A stretch of DNA of 64,000 nt from Paenibacillus radicis (ex Gao et al. 2016) (GTDB lineage: Bacteria; Bacillota; Bacilli; Paenibacillales; Paenibacillaceae), in contig NZ_BMHY01000002.1 of the NCBI RefSeq assembly GCF_014641555.1, forward strand, positions 62,001 through 126,000, written 5' to 3'. Position 1 is the first letter of the stretch; each line of letters begins with the position of its first letter. Positions 53,193-62,213 of the stretch are shown in pieces. Below the pieces are notes generated by a model. That model was given only the letters and a program-made list of their open reading frames with translations, was not told the DNA's origin and made no database searches. The position numbers were made by a program, and so were the translations under genes.

Positions 53193-53762
53193 TTGGCTTG
53201 GAGCAAATTGAAACAAAATCTAGAAAGCTTTCTCTGTCCTGCGTTATATGGAAGGGTGGAATACCGTGCAACCAGCTATCGTTATTTACTTGATAAAGCG
53301 GGAATTTGTTATATTGCTGTAGATAAGAAGAACGTACTCAATATGAGTGATGCAACGAATCCCATTAGATGGTATCAGACGGAGCAGGATATTAAAAATG
53401 ACCCGGATATCCAAATTCCTATCAATAGTGAAGAGATTGAAGCCGTCAGAAAAGATACCAAGGGGACTGTTCCGGAGGATCGCCTAAAGGTAATTGCAAG
53501 AAATAGAAAAATACAAGTGCATGCCAAGGAGCTTTTGGCCGCACAGTCAACACTGAGTAAATCAAACTTTATCGTTGTCGCGACTAAGTTTCTAGCCAGT
53601 TCTATCGAAGAAAGCATTGAGAGCGATGATATCTTATTGAACGTTCTGGCTTTAGTTGACAGGCGCGTTGGGAAAAAGCGGATTTTGAACATGAGAGATA
53701 AGATGAAGCAGAAGCATCCCATTGTGCAGTATTTTTATGAGCTACGGGTGAGTACGTCCTGA
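53193..53762 (+). CDS. conserved small protein (SF0329-like)
   Basis: A 189-residue cytoplasmic protein with no signal peptide. The opening AWSKLKQNLESFLCPALYGR and the SYRYLLDKAG segment resemble proteins annotated as the SF0329 family, whose function is unknown. TTG 53193 is the start because AAGGAGAA lies just upstream. It sits between the T-box/synthetase relic and the intact T-box leader, suggesting it was present before or arrived with the duplication. Family assignment is tentative. Confidence 0.6.
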   Translation: MAWSKLKQNLESFLCPALYGRVEYRATSYRYLLDKAGICYIAVDKKNVLNMSDATNPIRWYQTEQDIKNDPDIQIPINSEEIEAVRKDTKGTVPEDRLKVIARNRKIQVHAKELLAAQSTLSKSNFIVVATKFLASSIEESIESDDILLNVLALVDRRVGKKRILNMRDKMKQKHPIVQYFYELRVSTS

Positions 53763-53829
53763 AGATAAATTAACACATTCCCTCGTCAGTATACGCCGCT
53801 TTTTCTGTTGCTCTGTCCATCGCTCCCCC

Positions 53830-53859
53830 TTGACTTCCCCGCCCCCAATCCCTTATAAT
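53830..53859 (+). promoter_or_regulatory. promoter of the T-box metS transcript
   Basis: TTGACT (53830-53835) and TATAAT (53854-53859) with an 18-bp C-rich spacer. Transcription would start near 53866, just before the T-box stem I. Confidence 0.7.
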
Positions 53860-53865
53860 CCCAAT

Positions 53866-54160
53866 AACTTAAATATTCAGAAAAAAGCGATGAAGAGAAA
53901 GAGTACCAAGGCGAAGTCTTTGTACAGAGAGCCCCGGCTGCTGAAAAGGGGTAAAGAATAACCTTGGGAATATGGTCTTGGAGCTGCGCATCGAAACCTC
54001 ATGTGGTTGTAGGCTGCGCCGGAACCCCGCACCCGTTAACGTGCTAGGGTATAAACGCGAACCGCGTCGTACCTGAAGAGGTCAATGTCGTAAGGCATTT
54101 GATAAAATTGGGTGGTACCGCGTGAGTTCAGCTCTCGTCCCTTTGGGATGAGGGCTTTTT
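53866..54160 (+). ncRNA. T-box leader (methionine-type) controlling metS
   Basis: A classical T-box riboswitch. Stem I is opened by GCGATGAAGAGAAAGAGTA; the AGAGAG bulge and distal loop follow; the probable specifier is ATG in GGGAATATGGTC; the T-box core TGGGTGGTACCGCG lies at 54109-54122 and pairs with the uncharged tRNA end in the antiterminator. The alternative terminator (CTCTCGTCC with GGATGAGGG) ends in TTTTTG at 54160. When methionyl-tRNA is scarce, uncharged tRNA-Met stabilises the antiterminator and the synthetase gene is read. The specifier is read by eye from the stem-I layout. Confidence 0.9.
54131..54160 (+). terminator. T-box conditional terminator
   Basis: GCTCTCGTCC pairs with GGATGAGGGC (one wobble) around a short loop and is followed by TTTTTG. 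It forms only when the tRNA-stabilised antiterminator does not. Confidence 0.85.
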
Positions 54161-54189
54161 GTTTTGTCCACAAAAAAGGAGGGGCTTAC

Positions 54190-55830
54190 ATGGGAAAAGT
54201 ATTTATCGGCGGGGCATGGCCTTATGCCAACGGTTCATTGCATTTAGGGAGGCTGGCAAGCTTATTGCCGGGAGATGTGCTGGCGCGTTATTTTCGTGCG
54301 AAAGGTGAAGAGGTGCTGTACGTATCAGGCAGCGATTGCCACGGTACGCCGGTTGCCGTTCAAGCCATTCAAGAGGGCGTCTCTCCAGGAGACATCGCGG
54401 ACCGGTACCATCAAGAGTTTGTAGATTGCTTTCAGCAATTGGGATTCACTTATGATCTATACACGCGCACGGATCAGCCTTTTCATCATCAGGTCGTGCA
54501 AGAGCTGTTTCTGAGCTTGCTGAATAATGGATATTTGTATAAAAAGACGGTCCTGCAAACATATTGTGAGACCGATCAACGTTTTCTGCCCGATCGATAC
54601 GTGGAAGGGACATGTCCAGTATGCGGCAATCGCGCCAGGGGCGATCAATGCGATTACTGCTCGACGCTGCTCGATCCGTCTGACCTGACAGACAAGACCT
54701 GCAAAATCTGCGGCAATCCTCCCGTTGATCGTCCGACTGAGCATTACTATTTGGCGCTCTCCCGATTTCAAGCGGAATTGACGCAGTACGCGGCCGAGTC
54801 GCAAGGCTGGAAGGATAATGCCTTACAGCTGACCCGACGCTACTTAGAGGAAGGATTGCAGGATCGCGCCGTTACCCGTGATTTGACCTGGGGTGTGGAC
54901 GTTCCGGTTGAAGGCTTCGAGGATAAAAAAATCTACGTCTGGATCGAAGCCGTCAGCGGCTATTTATCTGCCAGTAAGCAGTGGGCTGCCGAGACAGGCG
55001 GCAGCTGGGAGGACTTCTGGTCTCTAGATCAGACTGAGCTGACCGCTTATTATGTGCATGGCAAAGATAATATCCCATTCCATGCGGTCATTTGGCCTGC
55101 ACTGCTCATGGGCGCTGGGGAACTCCATTTGCCGGATCGAATCATATCCAGCGAATATATGACCCTTGAAGGAAAGAAGTTCTCGACCAGTAATAACTGG
55201 GCAGTCTGGGTGCCGGATATGCTGAGCCGTTATCAGCCAGATTCTATCCGTTACTTTCTGATTGCGAACGGCCCTGAGAACCGGGATACCGATTTTTCAT
55301 GGCGGGAATTCATTCATAGCCACAACGGTGAATTGCTTGGCGCGTTCGGCAATTTTGTGAATCGTACGCTGGCCTTTATCGACAAGTCGTTCGAAGGGCT
55401 TGTTCCGGATGGCGAGCTCAGCGAGGAGTGGGAAACCGCAATCGAGCAGCTTTATGACAAGTCCGGAGCACTGATCGAAGCGGGGCGGTTAAAAGAAGCC
55501 ATTGAGCTTATTTTCAGCTCCGTTCGGCAGGCTAACAAATTCTTTGACGAGCAAAAGCCGTGGGTTCAGATCAAGGAAGGCCGGGCAACATGTGGCATCA
55601 CGTTGAACGCTTGCGTGCAAATCATAGCGAATCTGGCCAATCTGCTTAATCCGTTTCTCCCCTTTGCTTGCGAACAAATTAGAGGATTTCTCAGCCTGCC
55701 GCAGCCATCATGGACGACAGTCTCGGTTTCAGCCCACCGCGAAATTCATAATCTGAAGCTTTTGTTCGAGCGGATCGACATCGGCCGAATTGAGGAAGAA
55801 ACCGCCGCATTGGAGGGGCAAAAGCGATAG
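54190..55830 (+). CDS. metS: methionyl-tRNA synthetase, second (archaeal-like) type
   Basis: A 546-residue class I synthetase charging tRNA-Met. The HIGH-type motif reads HLGRL at residue 18, the zinc knuckle is present as [16 protein letters not shown] followed by CKICG, and the KMSKS-type loop is [12 protein letters not shown], a KFSxS variant seen in archaeal/MetRS2-type enzymes. The anticodon-binding helical domain follows, and the C-terminal tRNA-binding extension of the Bacillus-type enzyme is absent. ATG 54190 follows AGGAGGGG; the frame opens earlier but lies in the T-box terminator. MetRS2 enzymes are known to tolerate synthetase inhibitors, which could be relevant here. Confidence 0.93.
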   Translation: MGKVFIGGAWPYANGSLHLGRLASLLPGDVLARYFRAKGEEVLYVSGSDCHGTPVAVQAIQEGVSPGDIADRYHQEFVDCFQQLGFTYDLYTRTDQPFHHQVVQELFLSLLNNGYLYKKTVLQTYCETDQRFLPDRYVEGTCPVCGNRARGDQCDYCSTLLDPSDLTDKTCKICGNPPVDRPTEHYYLALSRFQAELTQYAAESQGWKDNALQLTRRYLEEGLQDRAVTRDLTWGVDVPVEGFEDKKIYVWIEAVSGYLSASKQWAAETGGSWEDFWSLDQTELTAYYVHGKDNIPFHAVIWPALLMGAGELHLPDRIISSEYMTLEGKKFSTSNNWAVWVPDMLSRYQPDSIRYFLIANGPENRDTDFSWREFIHSHNGELLGAFGNFVNRTLAFIDKSFEGLVPDGELSEEWETAIEQLYDKSGALIEAGRLKEAIELIFSSVRQANKFFDEQKPWVQIKEGRATCGITLNACVQIIANLANLLNPFLPFACEQIRGFLSLPQPSWTTVSVSAHREIHNLKLLFERIDIGRIEEETAALEGQKR

Positions 55831-55842
55831 TCAGTTCAATAC

Positions 55843-55877
55843 AACGGGCCATCTCTCAACGATGGCTCGTTTCTTTT
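55843..55877 (+). terminator. rho-independent terminator of metS
   Basis: AACGGGCCATC pairs with GATGGCTCGTT around a 7-base loop and is followed by TCTTTT, 12 bp after the stop codon. Confidence 0.85.
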
Positions 55878-55980
55878 AGTTTCTCTAGGACAGCGTGATA
55901 CAGCTATTCCACATGAATTGAATTCCAAATTTAGGGGATCATAACACGGAATTTAGTGGAAAAAGAGACGAGGTGGCAGT

Positions 55981-57531
55981 ATGGCCGAGTTCACGGACAA
56001 CAAGCGAATAACGGACTATACAAGCCAGCTTGAGACCTTGTCTTCGGCTATCCCTGTTCACGTTCAAGATGCCGTTAAGCAGCTGAAGGCCAGCTATTTT
56101 CAACATGTCGATGATCTCTTCGTCCGTTATGACAACACCGGCTCAGCACCATCCGCCCTTGTGTATATCCATACCATTGTAAACTCGAACATCTTGGAAC
56201 GAGATCTGCTTCCATATTTGAATCAGGCAATCGAACATGAGGACACAGACAGGGAGTTGTTCGATCGGTTGAAGCAGTGCATTCCGATTGGACAAATTAA
56301 ACAAACAACCGACATGGCTCAGGTCGCCTACATGCTTCTGCAAGGAGAGGCAGTTCTCTTTATCGAAGGAGAGACGAATGCGTATTTATTCCAAACGAAG
56401 CTCGTTTACCAGCGGGCCATCGAGGAGCCGTCTACTGAACCAAGCACCTCCGGCGCCAAAGAAGGCTTTAATGAAAGTCTGGATACCAATGTAGCCCTCT
56501 TGCGTCAGCGCATTCGTACTCCGTTGTTCAAGAATAAGAAGTATACGATCGGCAATTTGACGCAAACGCGCGTTGTTGTCGCTTATATAGAGAGTGTTGC
56601 TAATCCGGCCATTATTGAGGAGCTCGAGAAGCGTATCGGGACTGTTGAACTCGATGCCCTTCAGTCCAGCCATCAGCTGCTGGAGTTTATCCAAGATCGG
56701 CAGTATAGTTTGTTTCCGCTTATGGCTAAGACGGAGCGTACGGATCGAATCGTTCATCACCTGCTGAACGGCGGATTCGCGATTATTGTGGACGGGACGC
56801 CATTTACGATCTATGGTCCCATCAATTTCTTGGAGCTGCTCCATGCTCCAGACGATTATAATTTCTCAGCTTGGGCGGGTACGTTTTTTCGGATGCTGCG
56901 GTTTACTGCGATGCTGATTTCAATCTTTATGCCTTCGCTTTACGTCGCCCTGAGCAGCTTTCATCCCGACTTGCTCCCGACTTTCCTGACCTACAGCATT
57001 ATTGCCGGACGTGAGCGGGTTCCGTTTCCTTCCATCGTCGAAGTGCTTCTTATGGAGGGCACCTTCGAAATCCTTCGGGAAGCGGGCATTCGTCTGCCCA
57101 AAATCGTTGGCAGCACCATCAGCATCGTGGGTGCGTTAGTTATCGGAGAGTCCGCTGTAAGCGCAGGCATCATCAGTCCGCAGATGGTTATCATCGTATC
57201 CATCACCGCCATTTGCTCGTTCACGATTCCTAACTACAGTTTGGGTATTGGTCTCCGTGTAATCCGGTTCATCTTCATTTTGCTTGCGGGTTTTTTAGGT
57301 TTTTTCGGTATCGTCTTCGGCATGATGTTCCTATACTTGCATTTAACCGGTCTCAAATCGGTCGGTGCACCTTATTTGACGCCGGTGGCGCCATTTCGCA
57401 GAAAAGAGATGCGGGACACGCTGCTGCGTTATCCCGCCCCCAAGCTCAACAGTTATTCCGAATATCTGGCGGAAGACAGCAGCCGGCTTCGATTTCCTGA
57501 CTCTCCACAAACACCACCTAACAGGAAGTGA
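55981..57531 (+). CDS. spore germination protein GerA/GerKA family (A subunit)
   Basis: A 516-residue A subunit of a nutrient germinant receptor in the spore inner membrane. It has a soluble N-terminal domain of about 290 residues, then the conserved FLELLHAPDDYNFSAWAGTF and about five membrane helices with the PFPSIVEVLLMEGTFEILRE signature near residue 345. ATG 55981 follows AGAGACGAGG. It is the first of three overlapping gerA-operon genes. The nutrient ligand cannot be predicted. Confidence 0.94.
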   Translation: MAEFTDNKRITDYTSQLETLSSAIPVHVQDAVKQLKASYFQHVDDLFVRYDNTGSAPSALVYIHTIVNSNILERDLLPYLNQAIEHEDTDRELFDRLKQCIPIGQIKQTTDMAQVAYMLLQGEAVLFIEGETNAYLFQTKLVYQRAIEEPSTEPSTSGAKEGFNESLDTNVALLRQRIRTPLFKNKKYTIGNLTQTRVVVAYIESVANPAIIEELEKRIGTVELDALQSSHQLLEFIQDRQYSLFPLMAKTERTDRIVHHLLNGGFAIIVDGTPFTIYGPINFLELLHAPDDYNFSAWAGTFFRMLRFTAMLISIFMPSLYVALSSFHPDLLPTFLTYSIIAGRERVPFPSIVEVLLMEGTFEILREAGIRLPKIVGSTISIVGALVIGESAVSAGIISPQMVIIVSITAICSFTIPNYSLGIGLRVIRFIFILLAGFLGFFGIVFGMMFLYLHLTGLKSVGAPYLTPVAPFRRKEMRDTLLRYPAPKLNSYSEYLAEDSSRLRFPDSPQTPPNRK

Positions 57532-57536
57532 TTAGA

Positions 57537-58664
57537 ATGGACCTTTCTGATAAAATGACGCCGTTGCAGGCAGCAGGCCTGCTCGCATTGCTCATCGCGA
57601 CCCAGAACTATATATTTGCGCCTGCGATCATGGCTCGTTTCGCCCATGAGGACATGTGGATCTCATCCTTGCTGGCCGCCTCGGCCGCATTTCTCTTTTG
57701 CCTATATGCGGTCTGGCTGGCTGGTCAATTCCCGAATCGCACGCTGATTCAATTTCTGTCCTTCTTGCTCGGCCGCTGGGCGGGGAAAGCCATTGGCATC
57801 TTATACCTGGGATACTTTATTTGCCTGACCGTAATTTATGTTCAAACGCTGGCAACCAGCTTCAAGACACTCTTCCTGCCAATGACGCCTCTCATTGTGT
57901 TCATTGTTCTTATTGTTTTGTTTTGTATGTACGGGGCAGCGCAAGGAATCATTGTTTTAGGAAAAATGAGTACGTTGGTCATTCTTGCGCTGCTTGTGAC
58001 ATTGCTGCTTTTGTTCGCGGGCACGCTTCCGAGCGTTGAGATGACCAATTACCTGCCTATTGGGGAAAACCGCTGGTCCAATACTTTTTATGCCTCTCTG
58101 TTCAATCTGACTTCGTTCACCCAGAGTATCGTGATTACGATGCTGTTTGCATTTGTTCCGTCTGACAAGATGAAATACGCTAAGAAGTATGTGGTCTGGG
58201 GAAGCATGCTCACTTTCGGTGTGACCAGCTTGATCGTGATCGAGGAAGTCGGTGTTTTCTCACCTAATCAATTGGAATTGCTTACGTTCCCGACGGTTGA
58301 GCTCATTACTTTGTTTAATTTCGGCACCTTCTTCGAGCGAGTAGAGACGATATTTGTATCGGTCTGGGGAGCTGCAATGTTTCTGGTTATCGGTATTCTG
58401 TTCACAAGCTGCCTGACCGCTATCCGTCACTTGCTCGGCCGGTCTGATGGATCAGATTCCAAATGGCTCGTGCTGCTATTCGGAGCCGTCATTCTTTTTC
58501 TAAGCTTGTTCTATTTAAACAATACACAGAAGCTTTCCTATTTCATGCTGCATTATTGGACTTACTTGTCGCTGGTATTCCAGGTCGGGATCCCCCTTCT
58601 TCTAGGGTTAGCCTGCTTAATTGCGAGAAGGAGAATGTCTTATGCGGACAACGCGAATGCTTAA
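57537..58664 (+). CDS. spore germination permease-like protein GerB/GerKB family (B subunit)
   Basis: A 375-residue integral membrane protein with about ten helices, related to amino-acid permeases (APC-type), forming the B subunit of the germinant receptor. The opening DKMTPLQAAGLLALLIATQN is typical of GerKB. ATG 57537 is used because AGGAAG lies eight bases upstream; GTG 57528 is possible but would overlap the preceding stop. It lies 5 bp after the A-subunit gene. The B subunit is thought to help define the germinant. Confidence 0.93.
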   Translation: MDLSDKMTPLQAAGLLALLIATQNYIFAPAIMARFAHEDMWISSLLAASAAFLFCLYAVWLAGQFPNRTLIQFLSFLLGRWAGKAIGILYLGYFICLTVIYVQTLATSFKTLFLPMTPLIVFIVLIVLFCMYGAAQGIIVLGKMSTLVILALLVTLLLLFAGTLPSVEMTNYLPIGENRWSNTFYASLFNLTSFTQSIVITMLFAFVPSDKMKYAKKYVVWGSMLTFGVTSLIVIEEVGVFSPNQLELLTFPTVELITLFNFGTFFERVETIFVSVWGAAMFLVIGILFTSCLTAIRHLLGRSDGSDSKWLVLLFGAVILFLSLFYLNNTQKLSYFMLHYWTYLSLVFQVGIPLLLGLACLIARRRMSYADNANA

Positions 58665-59805
58665 AATTGCGTTGCTGATATGCGGATGTCTGCTCATGAC
58701 GGGCTGCTGGGACCGCAGGGAAGTTAATGAAACTGTCTTTTTGACGGCTTTATCGATCGATAAAGGGAGCCGGCAGAAATACGAGGTCACCTTTCAATGG
58801 GCGAATCCGGAAACCTTCTCCCAGTTTCCCTCTGATCTCACCAAGACGCCGATTACAGTCTACACTATCGAAGGAAATTCGATCGAGGAGGTAGCGGGCA
58901 AGCTAACCGAGATTTCCTCCAGATCGCCAAGCTATTCGCACTTGGAAGCCGTCGTAATTGGGGATGAGGTTGCGCGCGAGGGCATTCACGAGATTCTCGA
59001 TAAGGTCGGAAGAACCTTTCAAATCCGCCGGACAAAGTTTCTGTTGGTGGCTGAGAAGAAAGGAAAAGACTTGCTGCAAGCTAAAACGCTCTTTTCCATT
59101 CCTGCTTTCGATTTAAGGGAAGTTCTCTCAAGCAGTAATCGGGCCTCTACATATACACAGGTGAGTTATAACGAATTTATGCAGTTCTACAAGGCGGAGG
59201 AGATGACCTCATTCCTGCCCATACTGCATGCTGTCTCCTCCAAGGAAGACCGTCCCTCTAAGAAAGGTGTCCAGAACACGCTTCTGAAGGTTGAGGGGAT
59301 GGCTTTCTTTCAAGGTGATCGTGTTGTCTATCAGCTTGATGGGCAACAAACGAGATTGTGGCTGTGCGTTCGAGGGAAGCTCCTTCAGGGAACGCCACTC
59401 CTTTGGAAGGAAGGCTCCCGAACGGTTGCGACCTTCAAAACCGTCTCGCAGTCGAGCAAGTTCAAATTAAATTCATCTGTCTCTGCCGAAATTGATATCC
59501 ATGTCACGGTTAGCACAGACGAGATCTATAGTGACGTGAACGAGTCGGGCAAGAAGGAGCTTGAGAAGATGAAGGCCGGCCTGGAAGAGACGTTAGAACG
59601 TGAGATCAGCCAGTTAATCGTGAAAACTCAGCAAAGCAAAATAGATATATTTTTATTTGAGAGAGACATTCGGACCCGGTATCCGCAGAAGTGGAAGCAG
59701 TTGAAGGAGGACTGGGAGGACACGTATTCATCGATTCCGATGAAGGTGAACGTACAGGTGAAGATCGTCAATTCTGGCATGCTGACGCGTAATGCGCTGG
59801 ATTAA
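58642..59805 (+). CDS. spore germination lipoprotein GerC/GerKC family (C subunit)
   Basis: A 387-residue lipoprotein of the Ger(x)C family. The signal peptide ends at the lipobox LLMTGCWDRREVNE, the signature start of mature GerC proteins. The rest has the three-domain soluble layout with ITEISSRSPSYSHLEAVVIG near 90. ATG 58642 has AAGGAG upstream and lies within the end of the B-subunit gene (23-bp overlap), so the three subunits are co-translated. It should anchor to the outer face of the spore inner membrane. Confidence 0.94.
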   Translation: MRTTRMLKIALLICGCLLMTGCWDRREVNETVFLTALSIDKGSRQKYEVTFQWANPETFSQFPSDLTKTPITVYTIEGNSIEEVAGKLTEISSRSPSYSHLEAVVIGDEVAREGIHEILDKVGRTFQIRRTKFLLVAEKKGKDLLQAKTLFSIPAFDLREVLSSSNRASTYTQVSYNEFMQFYKAEEMTSFLPILHAVSSKEDRPSKKGVQNTLLKVEGMAFFQGDRVVYQLDGQQTRLWLCVRGKLLQGTPLLWKEGSRTVATFKTVSQSSKFKLNSSVSAEIDIHVTVSTDEIYSDVNESGKKELEKMKAGLEETLEREISQLIVKTQQSKIDIFLFERDIRTRYPQKWKQLKEDWEDTYSSIPMKVNVQVKIVNSGMLTRNALD

Positions 59806-59867
59806 TGGTTATAGCAGATGTGCTATGCGAAATAAACGGGAGCTGCTTCATGACTCTCCTGAGGAGG

Positions 59868-59902
59868 ATGGCTTCGCCCGGCAGTCGGAGCCATTCCTTT
59901 TC
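59868..59902 (+). terminator. rho-independent terminator of the germination operon
   Basis: ATGGCTTCG pairs with CGGAGCCAT (one wobble) around a 9-base loop and is followed by TCCTTTTCT, about 60 bp after the gerC stop. Confidence 0.65.
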
Positions 59903-60084
59903 TAGGGATTTATTTATAGTGGGGTATTAGTTGGTTTTAATATGTGGAAAGTAGAGCGAGATTTTTAGGATAGAATGCCGTACAATGTTTAAATACAAAA
60001 GATAGACGAGGAAGTACATGTATTTCATAGGCTGTATTTGTTATTTTCACAGCAGCTAGTCATATTGAGAGGAGAGAGTAGGCA

Positions 60085-60777
60085 GTGGACATATCGATTA
60101 GCAAGCGGCACATCTCCCTGCGGGAAGCGGAGAGCAAAGCGGAAGAGCTTTTCCGGGCGATCGAAGATCAGGGGATTATACGTAGTGAGGTAACCGAAAA
60201 GCAGATCAATCGCGAAATCTATAACTTGGCGTTCGAGATGTTCGGGATTAAGAAATATTGGCATAAACGGATCGTACGTGCGGGCAAAAACACCCTGCAT
60301 CCCTATAGTGAAAACCCTCCGGATTTGATGGTGTCCAAGAATGATATTTTATTTCTGGATTTTGGCCCTATCTTTGAGGATTGGGAAGCGGATTTTGGAA
60401 GGACGTTCGTACTAGGCGAGGACCCGGCGAAAATAAAGCTGACCCATGATATCGCGGAAGCTTGGAAGGAAGGGAAACGCTACTTCCAGTCTCAGCCGAA
60501 CATTACAGGCAGCGAGCTGTATGCCTACGTGTATGATCTCGCCATCCAATATGGATGGGAGTTCGGAGGTCCGCATGCCGGTCATCTGATTGGCGAGTTC
60601 CCTCATGAAGTCATTCAGGGAGACGACGTGGAGAACTACATCCACCCGGATAATCATATCCCAATGAGAGAGCCTGATGGGAACGGCAATCCTCGGGACT
60701 GGATTTTGGAGATTCATTTTGTAGATCGGAAGCTTGAAATTGGCGGCTTTGTCGAGCAGCTGTTAACGGTTGAATAA
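60085..60777 (+). CDS. M24 family metallopeptidase-like protein (creatinase/Xaa-Pro type)
   Basis: A 230-residue protein of the pita-bread fold, consisting of the catalytic domain only. The dinuclear-metal ligands are all visible: Asp in LFLDFGP and in EADFGRTF, His in AGHLIGEFPHE, Glu in LEIHFVD and Glu in GGFVEQLL. Such proteins cleave X-Pro or related amide bonds; some act as creatinase-like hydrolases. The start is GTG 60085 with AGGCA and GGAGAG upstream. It is transcribed alone between two terminators. The substrate cannot be told. Confidence 0.88.
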   Translation: MDISISKRHISLREAESKAEELFRAIEDQGIIRSEVTEKQINREIYNLAFEMFGIKKYWHKRIVRAGKNTLHPYSENPPDLMVSKNDILFLDFGPIFEDWEADFGRTFVLGEDPAKIKLTHDIAEAWKEGKRYFQSQPNITGSELYAYVYDLAIQYGWEFGGPHAGHLIGEFPHEVIQGDDVENYIHPDNHIPMREPDGNGNPRDWILEIHFVDRKLEIGGFVEQLLTVE

Positions 60778-60783
60778 AAGCAT

Positions 60784-60818
60784 ATGGCTCTGTCCCCCAA
60801 TGGAGAGGACGGAGCCAT
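60784..60818. terminator. terminator after the M24 peptidase gene
   Basis: ATGGCTCTGTCC pairs with GGACGGAGCCAT (one wobble), with an 11-base loop, followed by TATTCCTTTT. It lies between convergent genes. Confidence 0.75.
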
Positions 60819-60859
60819 TATTCCTTTTCCCCACATTTCTAATAGGTGATTCGTGCGTT

Positions 60860-61897
60860 TTATGAAGTGTAGTTTCTCCCCAGACCCAGCTCAGTGAGCA
60901 GCTGTCTATATGCGATGGATGTACGGTCAGCCGGAATATGAGCTTCAGCCATCAAATCCAGAGGCAGGTCCTCGGGCGTTTGGGCTTCAACCATTTCCCG
61001 GTCCTCTTGGAAAACCTGGAGATTAAATTTGATCGTGTCCTCGATTGGTGCGGTTTTGTCAAAGTTGCGGGCGATGGGGCTGAACAACCGGGTGTAGCGT
61101 GCGGAGACAGGGGAAGCGCAGTTCAAAATCATCAGCTTTCCGTCATTCGGAAAACTTACCGTAAGCGAGGCGGCGAATGGTGCAAATACGCGGAATGCCC
61201 GCAGCCACATAAAACCTTCGGGAGCCGGATTTTCTTGCCCTTTGCCATAATTGCTGACCGTGCTCCAATAATCGGCAAGCAGCTCAGTACCTTCTCGCGT
61301 TACTTTGTACTGTGGGACTTCTGTATTGTTGCGGTCGCCGAAGGTTTCGGTATGCACATAAGCGAAATGGGATACATCCAGAAAACCTTCTAGCTGGCGT
61401 CCAGCCGAGCCTGCAATATCGAAGCTTGGCGGCAGAATGTTAATATAATCGGGATCCTCCCAGCCTGGAAAATCGGGAATTTGTTCTTCGGCAGCAGCCA
61501 GCGAAACCCAGATGAGTCCGTAACGCTCAATAGCGGGGAAAATGTTTAGCTTCAGTTTTGGCGATATTTTACCGCCGGGATGAGCAGGGACGGCAGTACA
61601 AGCCCCTTCACAATTGTAGCGAAATCCGTGATAAGGGCATACGATTTCATCATTCTCGACCCAGCCTTTGCTTAGCGGCGCGCCGCGGTGGAAGCACAGA
61701 TCTTGAGCGACGACGACCTTGCCATGGCTGCGATAGCAGACGAGTTTGACATCCAGCAGCTTAGCGGCGACCGGCTTTTCCCTTACTTCCTCGGCAATGG
61801 CCACGGGATACCAATATTGGGCAAGGATATGCCAATCGCTTGGAGTGAAGGTGCAGTCACGCGGGAGTTGCAGGGCAGCTGTGATCATTTTAGCCAT
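60860..61897 (-). CDS. Rieske [2Fe-2S] non-haem iron oxygenase
   Basis: A 345-residue Rieske oxygenase alpha-subunit-like protein. The N-terminal Rieske centre is CFHRGAPLSKG followed by CPYHGF, and the mononuclear iron site is visible as DVSHFAYVH near residue 190. The layout matches the pheophorbide-oxygenase/VanA-like group acting on aromatic or methoxylated substrates. ATG 61897 is chosen because AAAGGAG lies nine bases upstream; the longer frame to 61993 has no ribosome site. It is alone, without an adjacent reductase gene, so it must borrow electrons from a partner encoded elsewhere. The substrate is unknown. Confidence 0.85.
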   Translation of the reverse strand: MAKMITAALQLPRDCTFTPSDWHILAQYWYPVAIAEEVREKPVAAKLLDVKLVCYRSHGKVVVAQDLCFHRGAPLSKGWVENDEIVCPYHGFRYNCEGACTAVPAHPGGKISPKLKLNIFPAIERYGLIWVSLAAAEEQIPDFPGWEDPDYINILPPSFDIAGSAGRQLEGFLDVSHFAYVHTETFGDRNNTEVPQYKVTREGTELLADYWSTVSNYGKGQENPAPEGFMWLRAFRVFAPFAASLTVSFPNDGKLMILNCASPVSARYTRLFSPIARNFDKTAPIEDTIKFNLQVFQEDREMVEAQTPEDLPLDLMAEAHIPADRTSIAYRQLLTELGLGRNYTS

Positions 61898-62115
61898 ATG
61901 GAATCGCTCCTTTGAAAATGAATGAATGTGCAAACAAGAAAACCCCAGGCGCAAGAGGCGCAGTATGAAATAGATCTTAGCCTCTCGATACAATCGAAAG
62001 ATAAGACAGGGATCTCATCACGTGCAGCCTCTTGTAGCCTGGGGCAATTTACGGTCGCCTGGTCGAGACGCTCACTCCAATTAATGAGCTTATACAAGAG
62101 TTTAATGAATTTTGT

Positions 62116-62130
62116 GTTAGGTTATCTAAC
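62116..62130. promoter_or_regulatory. palindrome in the Rieske-HAD divergent region
   Basis: GTTAGGTTATCTAAC is a 5+5 inverted repeat with a 5-base centre, and TAACGCTAATGTTA overlaps its right end, giving a short series of GTTA half-sites. MarR/TetR-type regulators bind sites of this form. The region 61898-62213 is otherwise without a gene. Confidence 0.45.
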
Positions 62131-62213
62131 GCTAATGTTATGGATTATTTTATTCCACGATCATTTGGTTTGTCAATGTTAGAATTCATTTCATGTAATC
62201 AGGGGGATTTCGC

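Noticed and set aside
55911..55946. Sigma-G promoter for the germination operon (TGAATT and CATAACA)
   Set aside because: Possible -35 copies are 15 or 20 bases from the -10-like element, not the expected 17-18, and the -10 matches only partly.
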